NCBI GenBank assembly: GCA_964607445.1
Contig: CAZSKN010000001.1
Location: 124,001-188,000, forward strand
Direction: 5' to 3'
Length of the DNA: 64,000 bases
Origin: CALCKU01 sp964607445
GTDB taxonomy: Bacteria; Pseudomonadota; Alphaproteobacteria; Caulobacterales; Maricaulaceae
The notes below the pieces were generated by a model, which did no database searches, was not told the origin of the DNA, and worked only from the letters and a program-made list of their open reading frames with translations. Within the stretch, counting starts at the first letter, position 1. The number at the start of each line of letters is the position of its first letter. Below are positions 1-7,924 of the stretch, piece after piece. A program made the translations under genes and the position numbers.

Positions 1-359
1 CGCGTAAACAGGCCCGCGCCGATGTCAATCAGGACGGTATTATTGATGATCAGGACCGCATTGCCCGCAAAGCTTTAAAAGCTGAAAGAAGAGCCCAGAG
101 ACGCGCCCGAAAAGAAGCGCGCAAAAACGCTGACGCCAATAAAAACACTGGTGCCAAAAAAGGTCAAAGCGGCCGCAAAGGGATACGACGCGATGCTAAT
201 GGCGATGGTTTCATCACTCGATCTGAATATGAAACGGCTACTTTGGCCATGTTTGAACACCTCGATGTCAATGGCGATGGTGTTTTAACACAGGGTGAAG
301 GCCGTCGGCGCAAAGGTAAACAGGGTAAAAGACAGGCGTCGGAACGCGCGCAAAAATAG
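1..359 (+). CDS. EF-hand domain protein, C-terminal part
   Basis: This open frame enters from the left edge (first complete codon at base 3) and ends with TAG at 357-359, so about 118 C-terminal residues are seen. Three EF-hand calcium-loop motifs are readable: DVNQDGIIDDQD near the start, DANGDGFITRSE, and DVNGDGVLTQGE. Between and after them the chain is very rich in Lys, Arg and Ala. Two loops lie close together as a typical EF-hand pair. The start and any signal peptide lie outside the window. A sigma-factor gene follows 25 bases downstream on the same strand, so the two may be co-transcribed. Calcium binding is expected from the loop acidic residues; the biological role is unknown. Confidence 0.85.
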   Translation, partial: RKQARADVNQDGIIDDQDRIARKALKAERRAQRRARKEARKNADANKNTGAKKGQSGRKGIRRDANGDGFITRSEYETATLAMFEHLDVNGDGVLTQGEGRRRKGKQGKRQASERAQK

Positions 360-384
360 CGCCATAGCGATAAGATCCCGTCAC

Positions 385-972
385 ATGACACAGACCCTCA
401 TATCCGATCCAGACACTGATATTATCCCCGGGTTACAATCCGGGGATACGCAATGTTTGAGGATTTTAATGGACCGACATATGAATCGGTTGCACGCCTT
501 AGCCGCTTATATGCTGGGCGATGCCGTTATGGCCGAAGATGTCTGCCAAACCGTATTCATAAAGACATGGGAGATGGCTCCAACCTGGACGCAAGGTCAA
601 GCCAAATTAATCACATGGATGCGCCGTGTGACGACACATCAATGTCTGGATATTTTGAAAAAACACAGCCCGGTTTACCCCGGAGACGTGCCAGATGTGG
701 AAGACATGCATATCTCGGCTGTAGATGACATGATCGCAAATGAAGAGGCCATGCGCGTTAAATTAGCACTGGATCAGTTGGGATATCGACAAAAGGCAGC
801 GATTATATTGAGCTATTATGATCAACAAACCCAAAAGGACGCTGCCTCTATTATGCAGATATCTGAAAGCGCCTATGAGTCCTTACTTGTCAGAGCACGT
901 AAAACCTTAAAAAAGAAACTAACACGTCCGGGTGATCAACCCCGTAATGCGGAGTTTATTTATGACTTATAA
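385..972 (+). CDS. ECF-type RNA polymerase sigma factor
   Basis: A 195-residue sigma-70 family protein of the extracytoplasmic-function class, expected to direct RNA polymerase to a small regulon. Region 2 is visible at about residues 20-85 (LGDAVMAEDVCQTVFIKTWE resembles the core-binding/-10 segment) and region 4 at about 130-175 (a helix-turn-helix with DAASIMQISESAYESLLVRARK). There is no region 1.1 or 3, as expected for ECF factors. I place the start at ATG 385 (MTQTLISD); an upstream in-frame start at 295 would overlap the EF-hand gene by 65 bases and adds a basic, unconserved tail. The next gene starts before this one ends (962 against 972), which suggests coupled translation with a membrane partner. 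Confidence 0.9.
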   Translation: MTQTLISDPDTDIIPGLQSGDTQCLRILMDRHMNRLHALAAYMLGDAVMAEDVCQTVFIKTWEMAPTWTQGQAKLITWMRRVTTHQCLDILKKHSPVYPGDVPDVEDMHISAVDDMIANEEAMRVKLALDQLGYRQKAAIILSYYDQQTQKDAASIMQISESAYESLLVRARKTLKKKLTRPGDQPRNAEFIYDL

Positions 973-1402
973 ATCCCCATCTCGTCATCACGACCCCGAA
1001 ACCAATATTGACGATAAGGAGTTGGAGGCCAAATTACGCCATTATAGCCCGCCTCCACCGTCAGATTTATTACAGGCACGAATTTTAAAAATAGCCTCGC
1101 AACATGCGCAACACTTACCAGATACGTCAATCCGCACAGACTCTGGTTTCCGCACTCATTTTGGAAAATGGGCGGCAGCTGTACTCATGATACTGGGGGT
1201 TGGGATACTGGGGCTGGGGTCTGGCGGACTGGGAATAACAGACCGCGGGGCCCGGGCCTTAGGATCTATTCAGAACACGCTGACCGTCGACCTTCAATCT
1301 GATAGGGGGACACAAGATATATGGATGGACGCCGCCGTGGATCTCGGTGTCGCGGAAATTTTTGCATGGGTTGAGCAGACCGAATATGCTCCGGTCAACT
1401 GA
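962..1402 (+). CDS. Single-pass membrane protein, putative sigma-factor partner
   Basis: A 146-residue protein of unknown family. The start ATG 962 is preceded by GGAG at 951-954, and the gene overlaps the sigma-factor gene by 11 bases, the usual arrangement for an ECF sigma factor and its anti-sigma factor. Residues 1-50 are hydrophilic and would be cytoplasmic, with a PPPPSDLLQARIL segment. One hydrophobic segment follows at about 60-82 (AAAVLMILGVGILGLGSGG). The C-terminal 60 residues would be periplasmic. I see no zinc-binding HxxxCxxC motif of the ZAS type, so the anti-sigma assignment rests on position and topology only. Confidence 0.65.
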   Translation: MTYKSPSRHHDPETNIDDKELEAKLRHYSPPPPSDLLQARILKIASQHAQHLPDTSIRTDSGFRTHFGKWAAAVLMILGVGILGLGSGGLGITDRGARALGSIQNTLTVDLQSDRGTQDIWMDAAVDLGVAEIFAWVEQTEYAPVN

Positions 1403-1440
1403 TTTCAATGTGACTTTGACTGATTTCAATAAGACTATGT

Positions 1441-1465
1441 AAGAAAACCCGCCTTAAAGGCAGGT
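1441..1465 (-). terminator. Intrinsic terminator downstream of fliJ
   Basis: Read on the minus strand, ACCTGCC and GGCGGGT pair (one G-T wobble) around a 5-base loop, and TTTTCTT follows directly. It lies about 28 bases past the fliJ stop in the correct orientation. On the plus strand there is no T tract, so it would not serve the gene ending at 1402 as well. Confidence 0.55.
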
Positions 1466-1492
1466 CATCATATTAAACACCACAGAGTTTAT

Positions 1493-1864
1493 CTAGGCGC
1501 GTTTACGCAAAGCCTTTTCGGCCTTATCAGCCATTTGACGGGCCCGTAAGCGCTCAAAACTGTCTAAAATATCCAGAGCATTGCGCAGATCACCCGCTAA
1601 ATCTGTATGTTGCGCCGCAATATCTTCCAATGACGTCCGAATATTATCTTTTCGGGCAATCACGGATTGCGCATACGATCCGTAAGCGACATAGCCTTCG
1701 CGTTGTTCCGTCGGATCCACATCATCTTCCGGGACGCTTTCATTTAATTTACGGATTTGTTTTTCCAAATCACTTCGTGTCGCTTCTAAAACAGCGATAC
1801 GTCTTTGTAAGTCTTCAATCGCAAAACGCGTTTGACGGACAGATTTTTCCATAGAATGGTTCAT
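1493..1864 (-). CDS. fliJ: FliJ-like flagellar export protein
   Basis: A 123-residue, almost wholly helical protein with heptad-like coiled-coil character, divergent from ctrA. It matches the alphaproteobacterial FliJ layout: an N-terminal coiled coil (about residues 8-45), a short acidic linker, a conserved YVAYGSYAQSVIARKDN segment at about 58-74, and a second coiled coil with FERLRARQMADKAEKALRK at the end. FliJ is the soluble stalk-like component of the flagellar type III export ATPase complex. The family is recognised by pattern, since FliJ proteins are poorly conserved in sequence. The usual partner ATPase gene fliI is not adjacent here. A terminator follows on the minus strand. Confidence 0.65.
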   Translation of the reverse strand: MNHSMEKSVRQTRFAIEDLQRRIAVLEATRSDLEKQIRKLNESVPEDDVDPTEQREGYVAYGSYAQSVIARKDNIRTSLEDIAAQHTDLAGDLRNALDILDSFERLRARQMADKAEKALRKRA

Positions 1865-2009
1865 AATGCTTCACCTAACCCAACACTGACGGTATTTTCC
1901 GTTCTTGAAGTGGGTTTAGCCGATTATACTTACGGTCTCGTAAAGATTTGAAAAAAAATATTCATTTCGCTGCTAAAACACGAAAACAGTTAAAAAACAC
2001 GTTTTATTG

Positions 2010-2024
2010 TTAACATTTGATTTA
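2010..2024 (+). promoter_or_regulatory. Near-match CtrA box in the fliJ-ctrA intergenic region
   Basis: TTAA at 2010-2013, a 7-base spacer and TTTA at 2021-2024 differ from the CtrA consensus TTAA-N7-TTAA by one base. Further TTAA half-sites lie at 1990-1993, 2030-2033 and 2052-2055. CtrA of Caulobacter is known to bind its own promoter, so autoregulation or control of fliJ is plausible, but the region is AT-rich and chance half-sites are common. Confidence 0.4.
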
Positions 2025-2081
2025 CGGGATTAACGTAAGCAAGAACTTCCGTTAACTATATTTCGTTAGCTACGGAATAAT

Positions 2082-2086
2082 GATTC
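2082..2086 (+). promoter_or_regulatory. GANTC (CcrM-type) methylation site upstream of ctrA
   Basis: GATTC at 2082-2086 matches the GANTC recognition sequence of the cell-cycle methyltransferase CcrM and lies 17 bases before the ctrA start. In Caulobacter a GANTC site in the ctrA P1 promoter couples transcription to replication. A 4-base match is frequent by chance, so only its position is suggestive. Confidence 0.3.
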
Positions 2087-2102
2087 GCCTGGGAGGGTTT
2101 AT

Positions 2103-2798
2103 ATGCGTGTTCTTCTAATAGAAGACGACAGCGCGACAGCGCAAGGCATCGAAATGATGCTTAAGTCCGAAGGTTTCAATGTCTACACTACAGATCTTGG
2201 TGAAGAAGGTGTCGATCTTGGTAAACTTTATGATTATGATATTATTTTACTTGATCTAAACCTGCCAGACATGCCCGGTTTTGATGTGTTGAAAATGTTG
2301 CGTTTAGCAAAAGTCAATACACCGATCTTTATCCTATCGGGCACATCCGATATCGATACGAAAGTCCGTGGCCTTGGAACCGGAGCCGACGACTATATGA
2401 CCAAGCCTTTCCACAAGGACGAATTGGTCGCTCGTATTCACGCCGTTGTACGCAGATCAAAAGGTCATTCGCAATCCATCATCACAACGGGTGATATTGC
2501 CGTCAATCTTGATGCCAAAACCGTTGAAGTCGCTGAACACCGTGTGCATCTGACCGGTAAAGAGTATCAAATGCTAGAGCTGCTGTCTTTGCGCAAAGGC
2601 ACGACACTGACCAAAGAAATGTTTCTCAACCATCTTTACGGCGGCATGGACGAACCGGAATTAAAAATTATTGACGTCTTTATCTGTAAATTACGCAAGA
2701 AATTGGCCGCCGCAACAGGCGGGGAGCATTATATTGAAACGGTTTGGGGACGTGGATATGTCCTGCGCGAACCCGCTCGCGATAAGTTAAGTGCTTAA
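2103..2798 (+). CDS. ctrA: Cell-cycle master response regulator CtrA
   Basis: A 231-residue OmpR/PhoB-family regulator, near-identical to Caulobacter CtrA as I recall it. The receiver domain (about 1-120) has the acidic pair EDD at 8-10, the phospho-acceptor Asp in LLDLNLPDMPG, and the K in the switch segment TKPFHKDE. A winged-helix DNA-binding domain follows (about 125-225) with HLTGKEYQMLELLSLRKG and the HLYGGMDEPELKIIDVF motif. CtrA controls cell-cycle, flagellar and pilus genes by binding TTAA-N7-TTAA. The C-terminal tail ends in ...DKLSA; Caulobacter CtrA ends in two alanines needed for ClpXP proteolysis, and here only the last residue fits. The RBS is GGGAGG at 2091-2096. A terminator follows at 2831. 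Confidence 0.97.
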   Translation: MRVLLIEDDSATAQGIEMMLKSEGFNVYTTDLGEEGVDLGKLYDYDIILLDLNLPDMPGFDVLKMLRLAKVNTPIFILSGTSDIDTKVRGLGTGADDYMTKPFHKDELVARIHAVVRRSKGHSQSIITTGDIAVNLDAKTVEVAEHRVHLTGKEYQMLELLSLRKGTTLTKEMFLNHLYGGMDEPELKIIDVFICKLRKKLAAATGGEHYIETVWGRGYVLREPARDKLSA

Positions 2799-2830
2799 AC
2801 CCAATCTTTAGAGACATATAATCCCATGCG

Positions 2831-2860
2831 AACCCTGCCATTGGCGGGGTTTTCTTTTTT
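2831..2860 (+). terminator. Intrinsic terminator after ctrA
   Basis: AACCC-T-GCC pairs with GGC-G-GGGTT around a 3-base loop (2831-2851), followed by a T-rich tract through 2860. It is 33 bases downstream of the ctrA stop and separates ctrA from rph. Confidence 0.8.
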
Positions 2861-2934
2861 GGAAAATCGGACAAATATTTATAGCTATTTCCCGCTGCAT
2901 TCGATAGGCGGTAGGAAGAGTAAAGGATAAATAT

Positions 2935-3651
2935 ATGCGCCCAAATAATCGATCTCGCGAGTCTCTCAGATCTGTTTCTTTCGAAGCCGGAGCTTCCAAA
3001 TATGCCGAAGGGTCCTGTTTGGTAAAATTCGGCGATACACATGTTTTATGTACAGCCAGCATAGACGAAACCGTTCCGCGCTGGATGAAAGGCAAAGGCA
3101 AAGGTTGGGTCACGGCGGAATATGGTATGTTACCGCGCTCAACCCATTCACGCAATAATCGTGAAGCGGCGCGCGGCAAACAAGGCGGACGAACAGTAGA
3201 AATTCAACGTCTTATTGGACGCTCTTTACGTGCTATTGTTGATCTTAAAGCTTTAGGGGAACGCCAAATTATCATTGATTGCGATGTTATGCAGGCCGAT
3301 GGCGGTACACGCACTGCCAGTATTTCCGGCGCGTGGGTGGCACTTTATATGGCCTGTGAACATTTAGTGACACAAGGCCGTATAGCCAAAAACCCCGTCA
3401 CGGATAATATGGCGGCCGTCTCCTGCGGTATAGTCGACGGAGAATGCCGTCTTGATCTGGAATATGTTGAAGATAGCGCGGCGCAAGCCGATGCTAACTT
3501 CGTCCTTACACAGACAGGAGGTATTATCGAAGTTCAGGCCAGCGCCGAAGACACACCATTTACGGCTGATGAAATGGCGGAACTCATGCGTCTGGCCGGT
3601 AAAGGCATTACGCAATTATGTGCTTTGCAGGCTCAAGCGATAAACGCTTAG
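2935..3651 (+). CDS. rph: Ribonuclease PH
   Basis: A 238-residue phosphorolytic 3'-5' exoribonuclease that trims tRNA 3' ends with inorganic phosphate. Full family length. The N-terminal RPNNRSRESLR signature, the GDTHVLCTASI strand, the phosphate-binding loop region ARGKQGGRTVEIQRLIGRSLRA and the DCDVMQADGGTRTAS segment are all present, as is the C-terminal GGIIEVQASAEDTPF motif. In many alphaproteobacteria rph and rdgB lie side by side; here a two-gene HTH/DUF2975 unit on the other strand sits between them, which looks like an insertion into that pair (inference). A short RBS-like AAAGGA precedes the ATG. Confidence 0.96.
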   Translation: MRPNNRSRESLRSVSFEAGASKYAEGSCLVKFGDTHVLCTASIDETVPRWMKGKGKGWVTAEYGMLPRSTHSRNNREAARGKQGGRTVEIQRLIGRSLRAIVDLKALGERQIIIDCDVMQADGGTRTASISGAWVALYMACEHLVTQGRIAKNPVTDNMAAVSCGIVDGECRLDLEYVEDSAAQADANFVLTQTGGIIEVQASAEDTPFTADEMAELMRLAGKGITQLCALQAQAINA

Positions 3652-3682
3652 ATTTTATAACCAGTAACGGAAATAAGGTCGC

Positions 3683-3916
3683 TTATTCGGCGGCCTTGGC
3701 TAAAACATCGGTCTCGGGTTCATATACCAAGATATCAGCAGGCTGACACTCAAGCTCCCGACATAGTGCATCGAGTGTGCTAAACCGGATCGCACGCGCT
3801 TTCCCGGTTTTTAAAATAGAAAGATTTGCCAAAGTGATACCCACACGCTCGGCAAGCTCCGTTAGCGACATACGGCGCTCCAGTAATACTCTGTCCAAAT
3901 TTACACGTATGGTCAT
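3683..3916 (-). CDS. Short Cro/C1-type HTH regulator (YozG-like)
   Basis: A 77-residue helix-turn-helix protein: LTELAERVGITLANLSILKTGKA is the recognisable Xre motif at about residues 18-40, followed by RFSTLDALCRELECQPADIL. Members of this small family are usually encoded directly beside a DUF2975 membrane protein, as here: it begins 1 base after the stop of the upstream DUF2975 gene, so the two are one transcript. The family is thought to act as a transcriptional regulator, perhaps with the membrane partner sensing a signal; target and signal are unknown. It ends convergently with rph. Confidence 0.85.
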   Translation of the reverse strand: MTIRVNLDRVLLERRMSLTELAERVGITLANLSILKTGKARAIRFSTLDALCRELECQPADILVYEPETDVLAKAAE

Positions 3917-3917
3917 A

Positions 3918-4469
3918 TTATACCGTTAATTGCTGATCGCGCCGAAGCTCAGCCCCATGACGAAACACCTCTGCCAATGCAGCAATCACAAATACCAAAA
4001 ACCATGTTACTGCACGAATATCGATAAAGCTATCATCTGCCTGTCCAGCCACTTCGGCTACATTTGTCAATGGATTATACATCAACCCGTGAAAGCACAT
4101 TCGGAATATCTCGGTTGCGGCAATAATAATCCACACAAGCCGTAAGCGCGAGATATTTTCGGGGACAAATGGATCTCCCGCTAAAAGCGTTTTCACAATC
4201 GCGCGTAAAATTTGAACTACATATAAATAGGCCCCCGCCATAGCGGCACTGGTCAGCGAGATCAATGCGATAGCCCTAATTGAAACCTGCTCCTGTGTTT
4301 TCGTATTTATTTCTTCCATGAAAGAATTTTGTAATTCAGACGAAAATAATAATAAAATACCAAAAATAAAAAGGCCGACACACATGAGTATTAGCAAACC
4401 CATCATGATCATGAGCATAAAATTCAGCCCGCGCGCCATTGGCGTACCACTTGCAACTTTATTTGGCAT
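3918..4469 (-). CDS. DUF2975 family membrane protein
   Basis: A 183-residue integral membrane protein with four predicted transmembrane segments: about residues 15-42 (LMIMMGLLILMCVGLFIFGIL), 67-90, 108-128 and 155-175 (AVTWFLVFVIAALAEVFRHG). The motif PFVPENISRLRLVWIIIAA between TM2 and TM3 is characteristic of DUF2975. It is the first gene of a two-gene minus-strand unit with the HTH regulator. No enzymatic motif is seen. A role as a membrane sensor or modulator of the HTH partner is inference from the conserved pairing. Confidence 0.8.
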   Translation of the reverse strand: MPNKVASGTPMARGLNFMLMIMMGLLILMCVGLFIFGILLLFSSELQNSFMEEINTKTQEQVSIRAIALISLTSAAMAGAYLYVVQILRAIVKTLLAGDPFVPENISRLRLVWIIIAATEIFRMCFHGLMYNPLTNVAEVAGQADDSFIDIRAVTWFLVFVIAALAEVFRHGAELRRDQQLTV

Positions 4470-4577
4470 ATTTATTTTCCATAATAATAATTATCGATAA
4501 ACAATAATTCTAAGAGATGCAAGTAAAGAATACAGAGCTCTCTTTACCCTCTTTAGAGATTAGGCTATGGGCCTGTC

Positions 4578-5225
4578 ATGTCAGACGCCAAGTTACATCA
4601 TCGCTCCGATCTGCCTCTCTACGGATTTACCACACTTGTTGTGGCCTCCCATAATGCCGGCAAGGTCAAGGAAATTCGCGCCCTGATGGCACCTTACGGG
4701 ATAAAAACCTTTAGTGCAGCAGATCTTAATTTAGAGGAACCCGAAGAAACGGAAACCACATTTGCCGGCAATGCCCGTCTCAAGGCTTTGGCCGCCGCGA
4801 AGGTCTCGGGTCACGCGGCCCTGTCAGATGATAGCGGGCTGGCGGTTGACGCTCTGGACGGGGCGCCCGGTATATATGCGGCGCGCTGGGCAGAAAAACC
4901 CCGTTTTGAAGGTGGAGGACGGGACTTTGATATGGCAATGTGGCATGTGCAAGACCAGATCGGTGATAACGCGCGCACAGCGCGGTTTATCTGCGCATTA
5001 TGTCTGGCATTACCCGATGGGCAGAATTTTGTATATGAAGGCAAGGTTGAAGGTGAAATCGTCTGGCCCCCACGCGGCACGAAAGGCTTTGGGTATGATC
5101 CCATATTTCAAGCCCTTGACGATGATTTGACCTTTGCCGAAATCGACCCTGCGAAAAAACATTCAAAATCCCACCGCGCAGACGCCTTTGATAAGTTTAT
5201 TAAAGATCAATTTCCGCATGGCTAA
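4578..5225 (+). CDS. rdgB: XTP/dITP diphosphatase (HAM1/RdgB family)
   Basis: A 215-residue non-canonical purine nucleoside triphosphate pyrophosphatase that removes ITP, dITP and XTP from the nucleotide pool. The N-terminal substrate loop VVASHNAGKVKEI, the metal-binding SDDSGLAVDALDGAPG segment, and the C-terminal GTKGFGYDPIF and KKHSKSHRADA motifs are all intact. The protein carries about 14 extra residues before the first strand, so an internal start is possible, but no better ATG is available. The last 8 bases overlap the start of hemW, which implies coupled translation. Confidence 0.95.
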   Translation: MSDAKLHHRSDLPLYGFTTLVVASHNAGKVKEIRALMAPYGIKTFSAADLNLEEPEETETTFAGNARLKALAAAKVSGHAALSDDSGLAVDALDGAPGIYAARWAEKPRFEGGGRDFDMAMWHVQDQIGDNARTARFICALCLALPDGQNFVYEGKVEGEIVWPPRGTKGFGYDPIFQALDDDLTFAEIDPAKKHSKSHRADAFDKFIKDQFPHG

Positions 5226-6438
5226 GCCGGATGCGCCAACATTGGCAATTTATATTCATTGGCCCTTTTGTACGAAAATTTGCCCTTATTGCGATTTCAA
5301 TGTCTATAAAAACCGCACAGATGACGCGCTGATACCGGCAATATTAACGGATTTAACAGCGTGGCGTCATTGGAGCGGAGCCCGCCAGATCACATCCGTA
5401 CATTTCGGAGGCGGCACACCGTCTCTGATGTCGCCCGAGCAAGTTTCACAAATTTTATCACATATCCATATCCTCTGGGGGCTTAATCTTAACACAACAC
5501 ACACGACACCCTCCGGGTCAGAGACACGGGTGCCCGTAGACGTCGCCGTGGAAATTGCCATGGAAGCCAATCCTTCAGATTATGATCCCATTAAATGGCA
5601 GGCCTATCGACAGGCAGGTTTAAACCGTCTTTCATTAGGCGTGCAGAGTTTTGAAGACAACACATTAGCCGTACTGGGACGGGACCATGATAGCAAAGCT
5701 GCAAAACGTGCATTAGCTGGCGGACGGGATATTTTCCCTTCACTCTCGCTTGACCTCATATTTGGCCAATACGGGCAATCACGTAAAGCTTTGGTCTCCG
5801 ATCTTAAAACAGCATTGGCCTATAATCCGGACCATATATCAACCTATCAGCTTACGATTGAACATGGGACCGCTTTTTTTAAGGCCGAGGCCCGTGGGGA
5901 CAGGCGCGCCGTATCTCCAGAAAAAAGCGCGGATTATTTCGACATAATATGTCAAAAGCTACAACTGGCCGGTTATTCCCATTATGAAGTCTCAAATTTT
6001 GCCAAACCGGCACATCAATCTCGTCATAATCTGACATATTGGACAGGCGGAGATTACGCCGGTATCGGGCCCGGAGCACATGGACGCCTGACATATGACG
6101 GCCAACGTTTTGCAACAATTGCGCATAAACACCCTAAAACCTATAGTCAAGCCAGAGATAATGGGTCCGCACACACAGCCACCAGATATCCTTTTGGTCA
6201 AAAAACGCGCCTCTCACCCCAAGAATGGGCAGATGAATATATACTTATGGGATTGCGTATTAAAGACGGTATCTCTATGGCCCGGTATGAAACCCTTAGC
6301 GGCCAGCCCCTTCCATCCCATATAGTGTCAGACTTTATTGAAGCCGGATGGCTAGCTTTGAAAAACGACGCCTTAAATGCGACATCAAAAGGCCAGCTTG
6401 TGTTGAATTATTTGACACAAAAACTGCTCGGTGGCTAA
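5218..6438 (+). CDS. hemW: Radical SAM heme chaperone HemW
   Basis: A 406-residue radical SAM protein of the HemN-like family. The [4Fe-4S]-binding motif CTKICPYC (CxxxCxxC) lies at about residues 19-26, preceded by YIHWPF. Later family motifs are FGGGTPSLM, MEANPSDY, GVQSFEDNTLAVLGRDH and the Tyr/Asn-containing YEVSNFAKP. HemW binds heme and transfers it to membrane haemoproteins; it lacks coproporphyrinogen oxidase activity despite older annotations. I use ATG 5218 (MAKPDAPTL), which overlaps the rdgB stop by 8 bases. An insertion with a Thr/Ser-rich segment (about residues 88-105) makes it slightly longer than usual. Confidence 0.93.
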   Translation: MAKPDAPTLAIYIHWPFCTKICPYCDFNVYKNRTDDALIPAILTDLTAWRHWSGARQITSVHFGGGTPSLMSPEQVSQILSHIHILWGLNLNTTHTTPSGSETRVPVDVAVEIAMEANPSDYDPIKWQAYRQAGLNRLSLGVQSFEDNTLAVLGRDHDSKAAKRALAGGRDIFPSLSLDLIFGQYGQSRKALVSDLKTALAYNPDHISTYQLTIEHGTAFFKAEARGDRRAVSPEKSADYFDIICQKLQLAGYSHYEVSNFAKPAHQSRHNLTYWTGGDYAGIGPGAHGRLTYDGQRFATIAHKHPKTYSQARDNGSAHTATRYPFGQKTRLSPQEWADEYILMGLRIKDGISMARYETLSGQPLPSHIVSDFIEAGWLALKNDALNATSKGQLVLNYLTQKLLGG

Positions 6439-6484
6439 GGTAATTCCTTACCATTCTAACACCCTGAAGATTTAAATCATTAGC

Positions 6485-7894
6485 TTAGAACGCACCAGCC
6501 GCGCGGCGCGGCGCGGGATCAATAATAACAAATGTTCCATTTCTAATTTGGTAAACGGCCAAACCCCGGTCCGGTGTCCCATCTGGACGAAACCTTACCA
6601 AACCATCAGCCCCGTAAAACCCTTGAGGGTCTTCCGCTCTTGCACGTCGTCCGCGGGGATCCCCGTCCGCGACAATCACGCCGAAATTCACGGCATCAAA
6701 TGCCAATGACGCCAAGCGCGAGGGATCGTCACCATAAGCCCTATCATAAGCCAATTGAAATCCGCGTTGTGCCTCTTGATCCGGGCCCGCAAATATACCC
6801 CCGCTCAGGGCTGGCTCTCTGACCGTTTCTTCCCGGTTCCATAAACCTGTTCCGAGAAATTGAACATCGGACATGCCGTCTTCATAATAAAGTAATAGCG
6901 GGGCGAGCGAACGCAAGGCCGTACCGCCTTCTGGTAAAATTATCGCCTCAAATGCCATAGGCTCGGGCGGTAATCCTTGTTCGGCCTTGGCCGTATTCGT
7001 ATCTTCTACGCGTTTAAACGCCGCAGACAATCGGCGTGCAGGGGCGTCCATTACGGTAATATCATTACCTTTATAGCTTTCTCTTACGGTAACTTCACCC
7101 CCTGTTTTTTGAACATGCTGGTCATATTCCCTCAGGACCCGCTTACCGTACCGACTTTCTGGACCTAAAAATGCAAATCGATTCACCCCCGTCGAACGCG
7201 CATAATCCACAATCCGCCGCACCTCGGCTTCAGGAGGAAAACTTAAAAGATATGTACCGTTTCCAGCCACGGTCTGATCCGTAGAAAAAGCAATAAGCGG
7301 AATTTTTGATTTCCGGGCTTCACGCCCAGCCGCTGTAACGGATTTAGCCAATATCGGCCCCAAGATCACATCGACGCCCGACCGGGCCGCCGTTTGAACG
7401 GCTGATCGCGCGCCTGCCGCTGTACCTTGACTATCAAGGGCAACAAGCAATGTATCTACCTCTGCCCGATTAAATATAGCCAGTTCTGCCGCACGAAACA
7501 TAGAGGCCGCTTCTTCACGCAGGCGCGCGGATTTAGCCGAAAACGGCAATATCAATGCCATCCGTTTGATATCCCGCCCTGCCATATGCGGGGGGGTTAA
7601 TCCGTTTCGCGTCACTAAACGCTCTGGCGTCACATCTTCGGGGGATCGAATTTCCACTTCACTAATATCGTCTGGGACTTGACCCGTATCTTCTCGCGGT
7701 AATTCCGGTAGATCAGGGAGTTGAGGGGCTTGTGCAATAACCACCGGAGCGCGGGTTTGGCTTGGCACCTCTGTGGTTGCACATCCTGTCAAGCTAGCTG
7801 ACCCTATACCCGCCACACCCATTAACAAAGCTGCGCTAACGGCTTTGTGTCCGAATTTATAAAGACCGTGGCCAAATGCTATTAGTTTCGTCAT
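6485..7894 (-). CDS. LpoA/LppC-like penicillin-binding protein activator lipoprotein
   Basis: A 469-residue predicted outer-membrane lipoprotein: the N-terminal signal ends in the lipobox LTGC with Cys38. A Pro/Glu-rich linker (about 45-100) is followed by a periplasmic-binding-protein fold of the LppC type: IKRMALILPFSAKSARLREEA, LGPILAKSVTAAGREARKSKIPLIAFS and FLGPESRYGKRVL are typical of it. In Gammaproteobacteria LpoA activates PBP1A and is encoded next to rsmI, as here, where the gene is divergent from rsmI with only 30 bases between the starts. The N-terminal TPR half of enterobacterial LpoA is absent, as in most alphaproteobacterial members. Confidence 0.82.
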   Translation of the reverse strand: MTKLIAFGHGLYKFGHKAVSAALLMGVAGIGSASLTGCATTEVPSQTRAPVVIAQAPQLPDLPELPREDTGQVPDDISEVEIRSPEDVTPERLVTRNGLTPPHMAGRDIKRMALILPFSAKSARLREEAASMFRAAELAIFNRAEVDTLLVALDSQGTAAGARSAVQTAARSGVDVILGPILAKSVTAAGREARKSKIPLIAFSTDQTVAGNGTYLLSFPPEAEVRRIVDYARSTGVNRFAFLGPESRYGKRVLREYDQHVQKTGGEVTVRESYKGNDITVMDAPARRLSAAFKRVEDTNTAKAEQGLPPEPMAFEAIILPEGGTALRSLAPLLLYYEDGMSDVQFLGTGLWNREETVREPALSGGIFAGPDQEAQRGFQLAYDRAYGDDPSRLASLAFDAVNFGVIVADGDPRGRRARAEDPQGFYGADGLVRFRPDGTPDRGLAVYQIRNGTFVIIDPAPRRAAGAF

Positions 7895-7924
7895 AAGAAT
7901 GTAACCTTTAACCCCTGAGCCTTT

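Noticed and set aside
2680..3179. Two minus-strand frames of 120 and 123 codons across the ctrA-rph junction
   Set aside because: They overlap two certain genes and a terminator and show no protein-family features.
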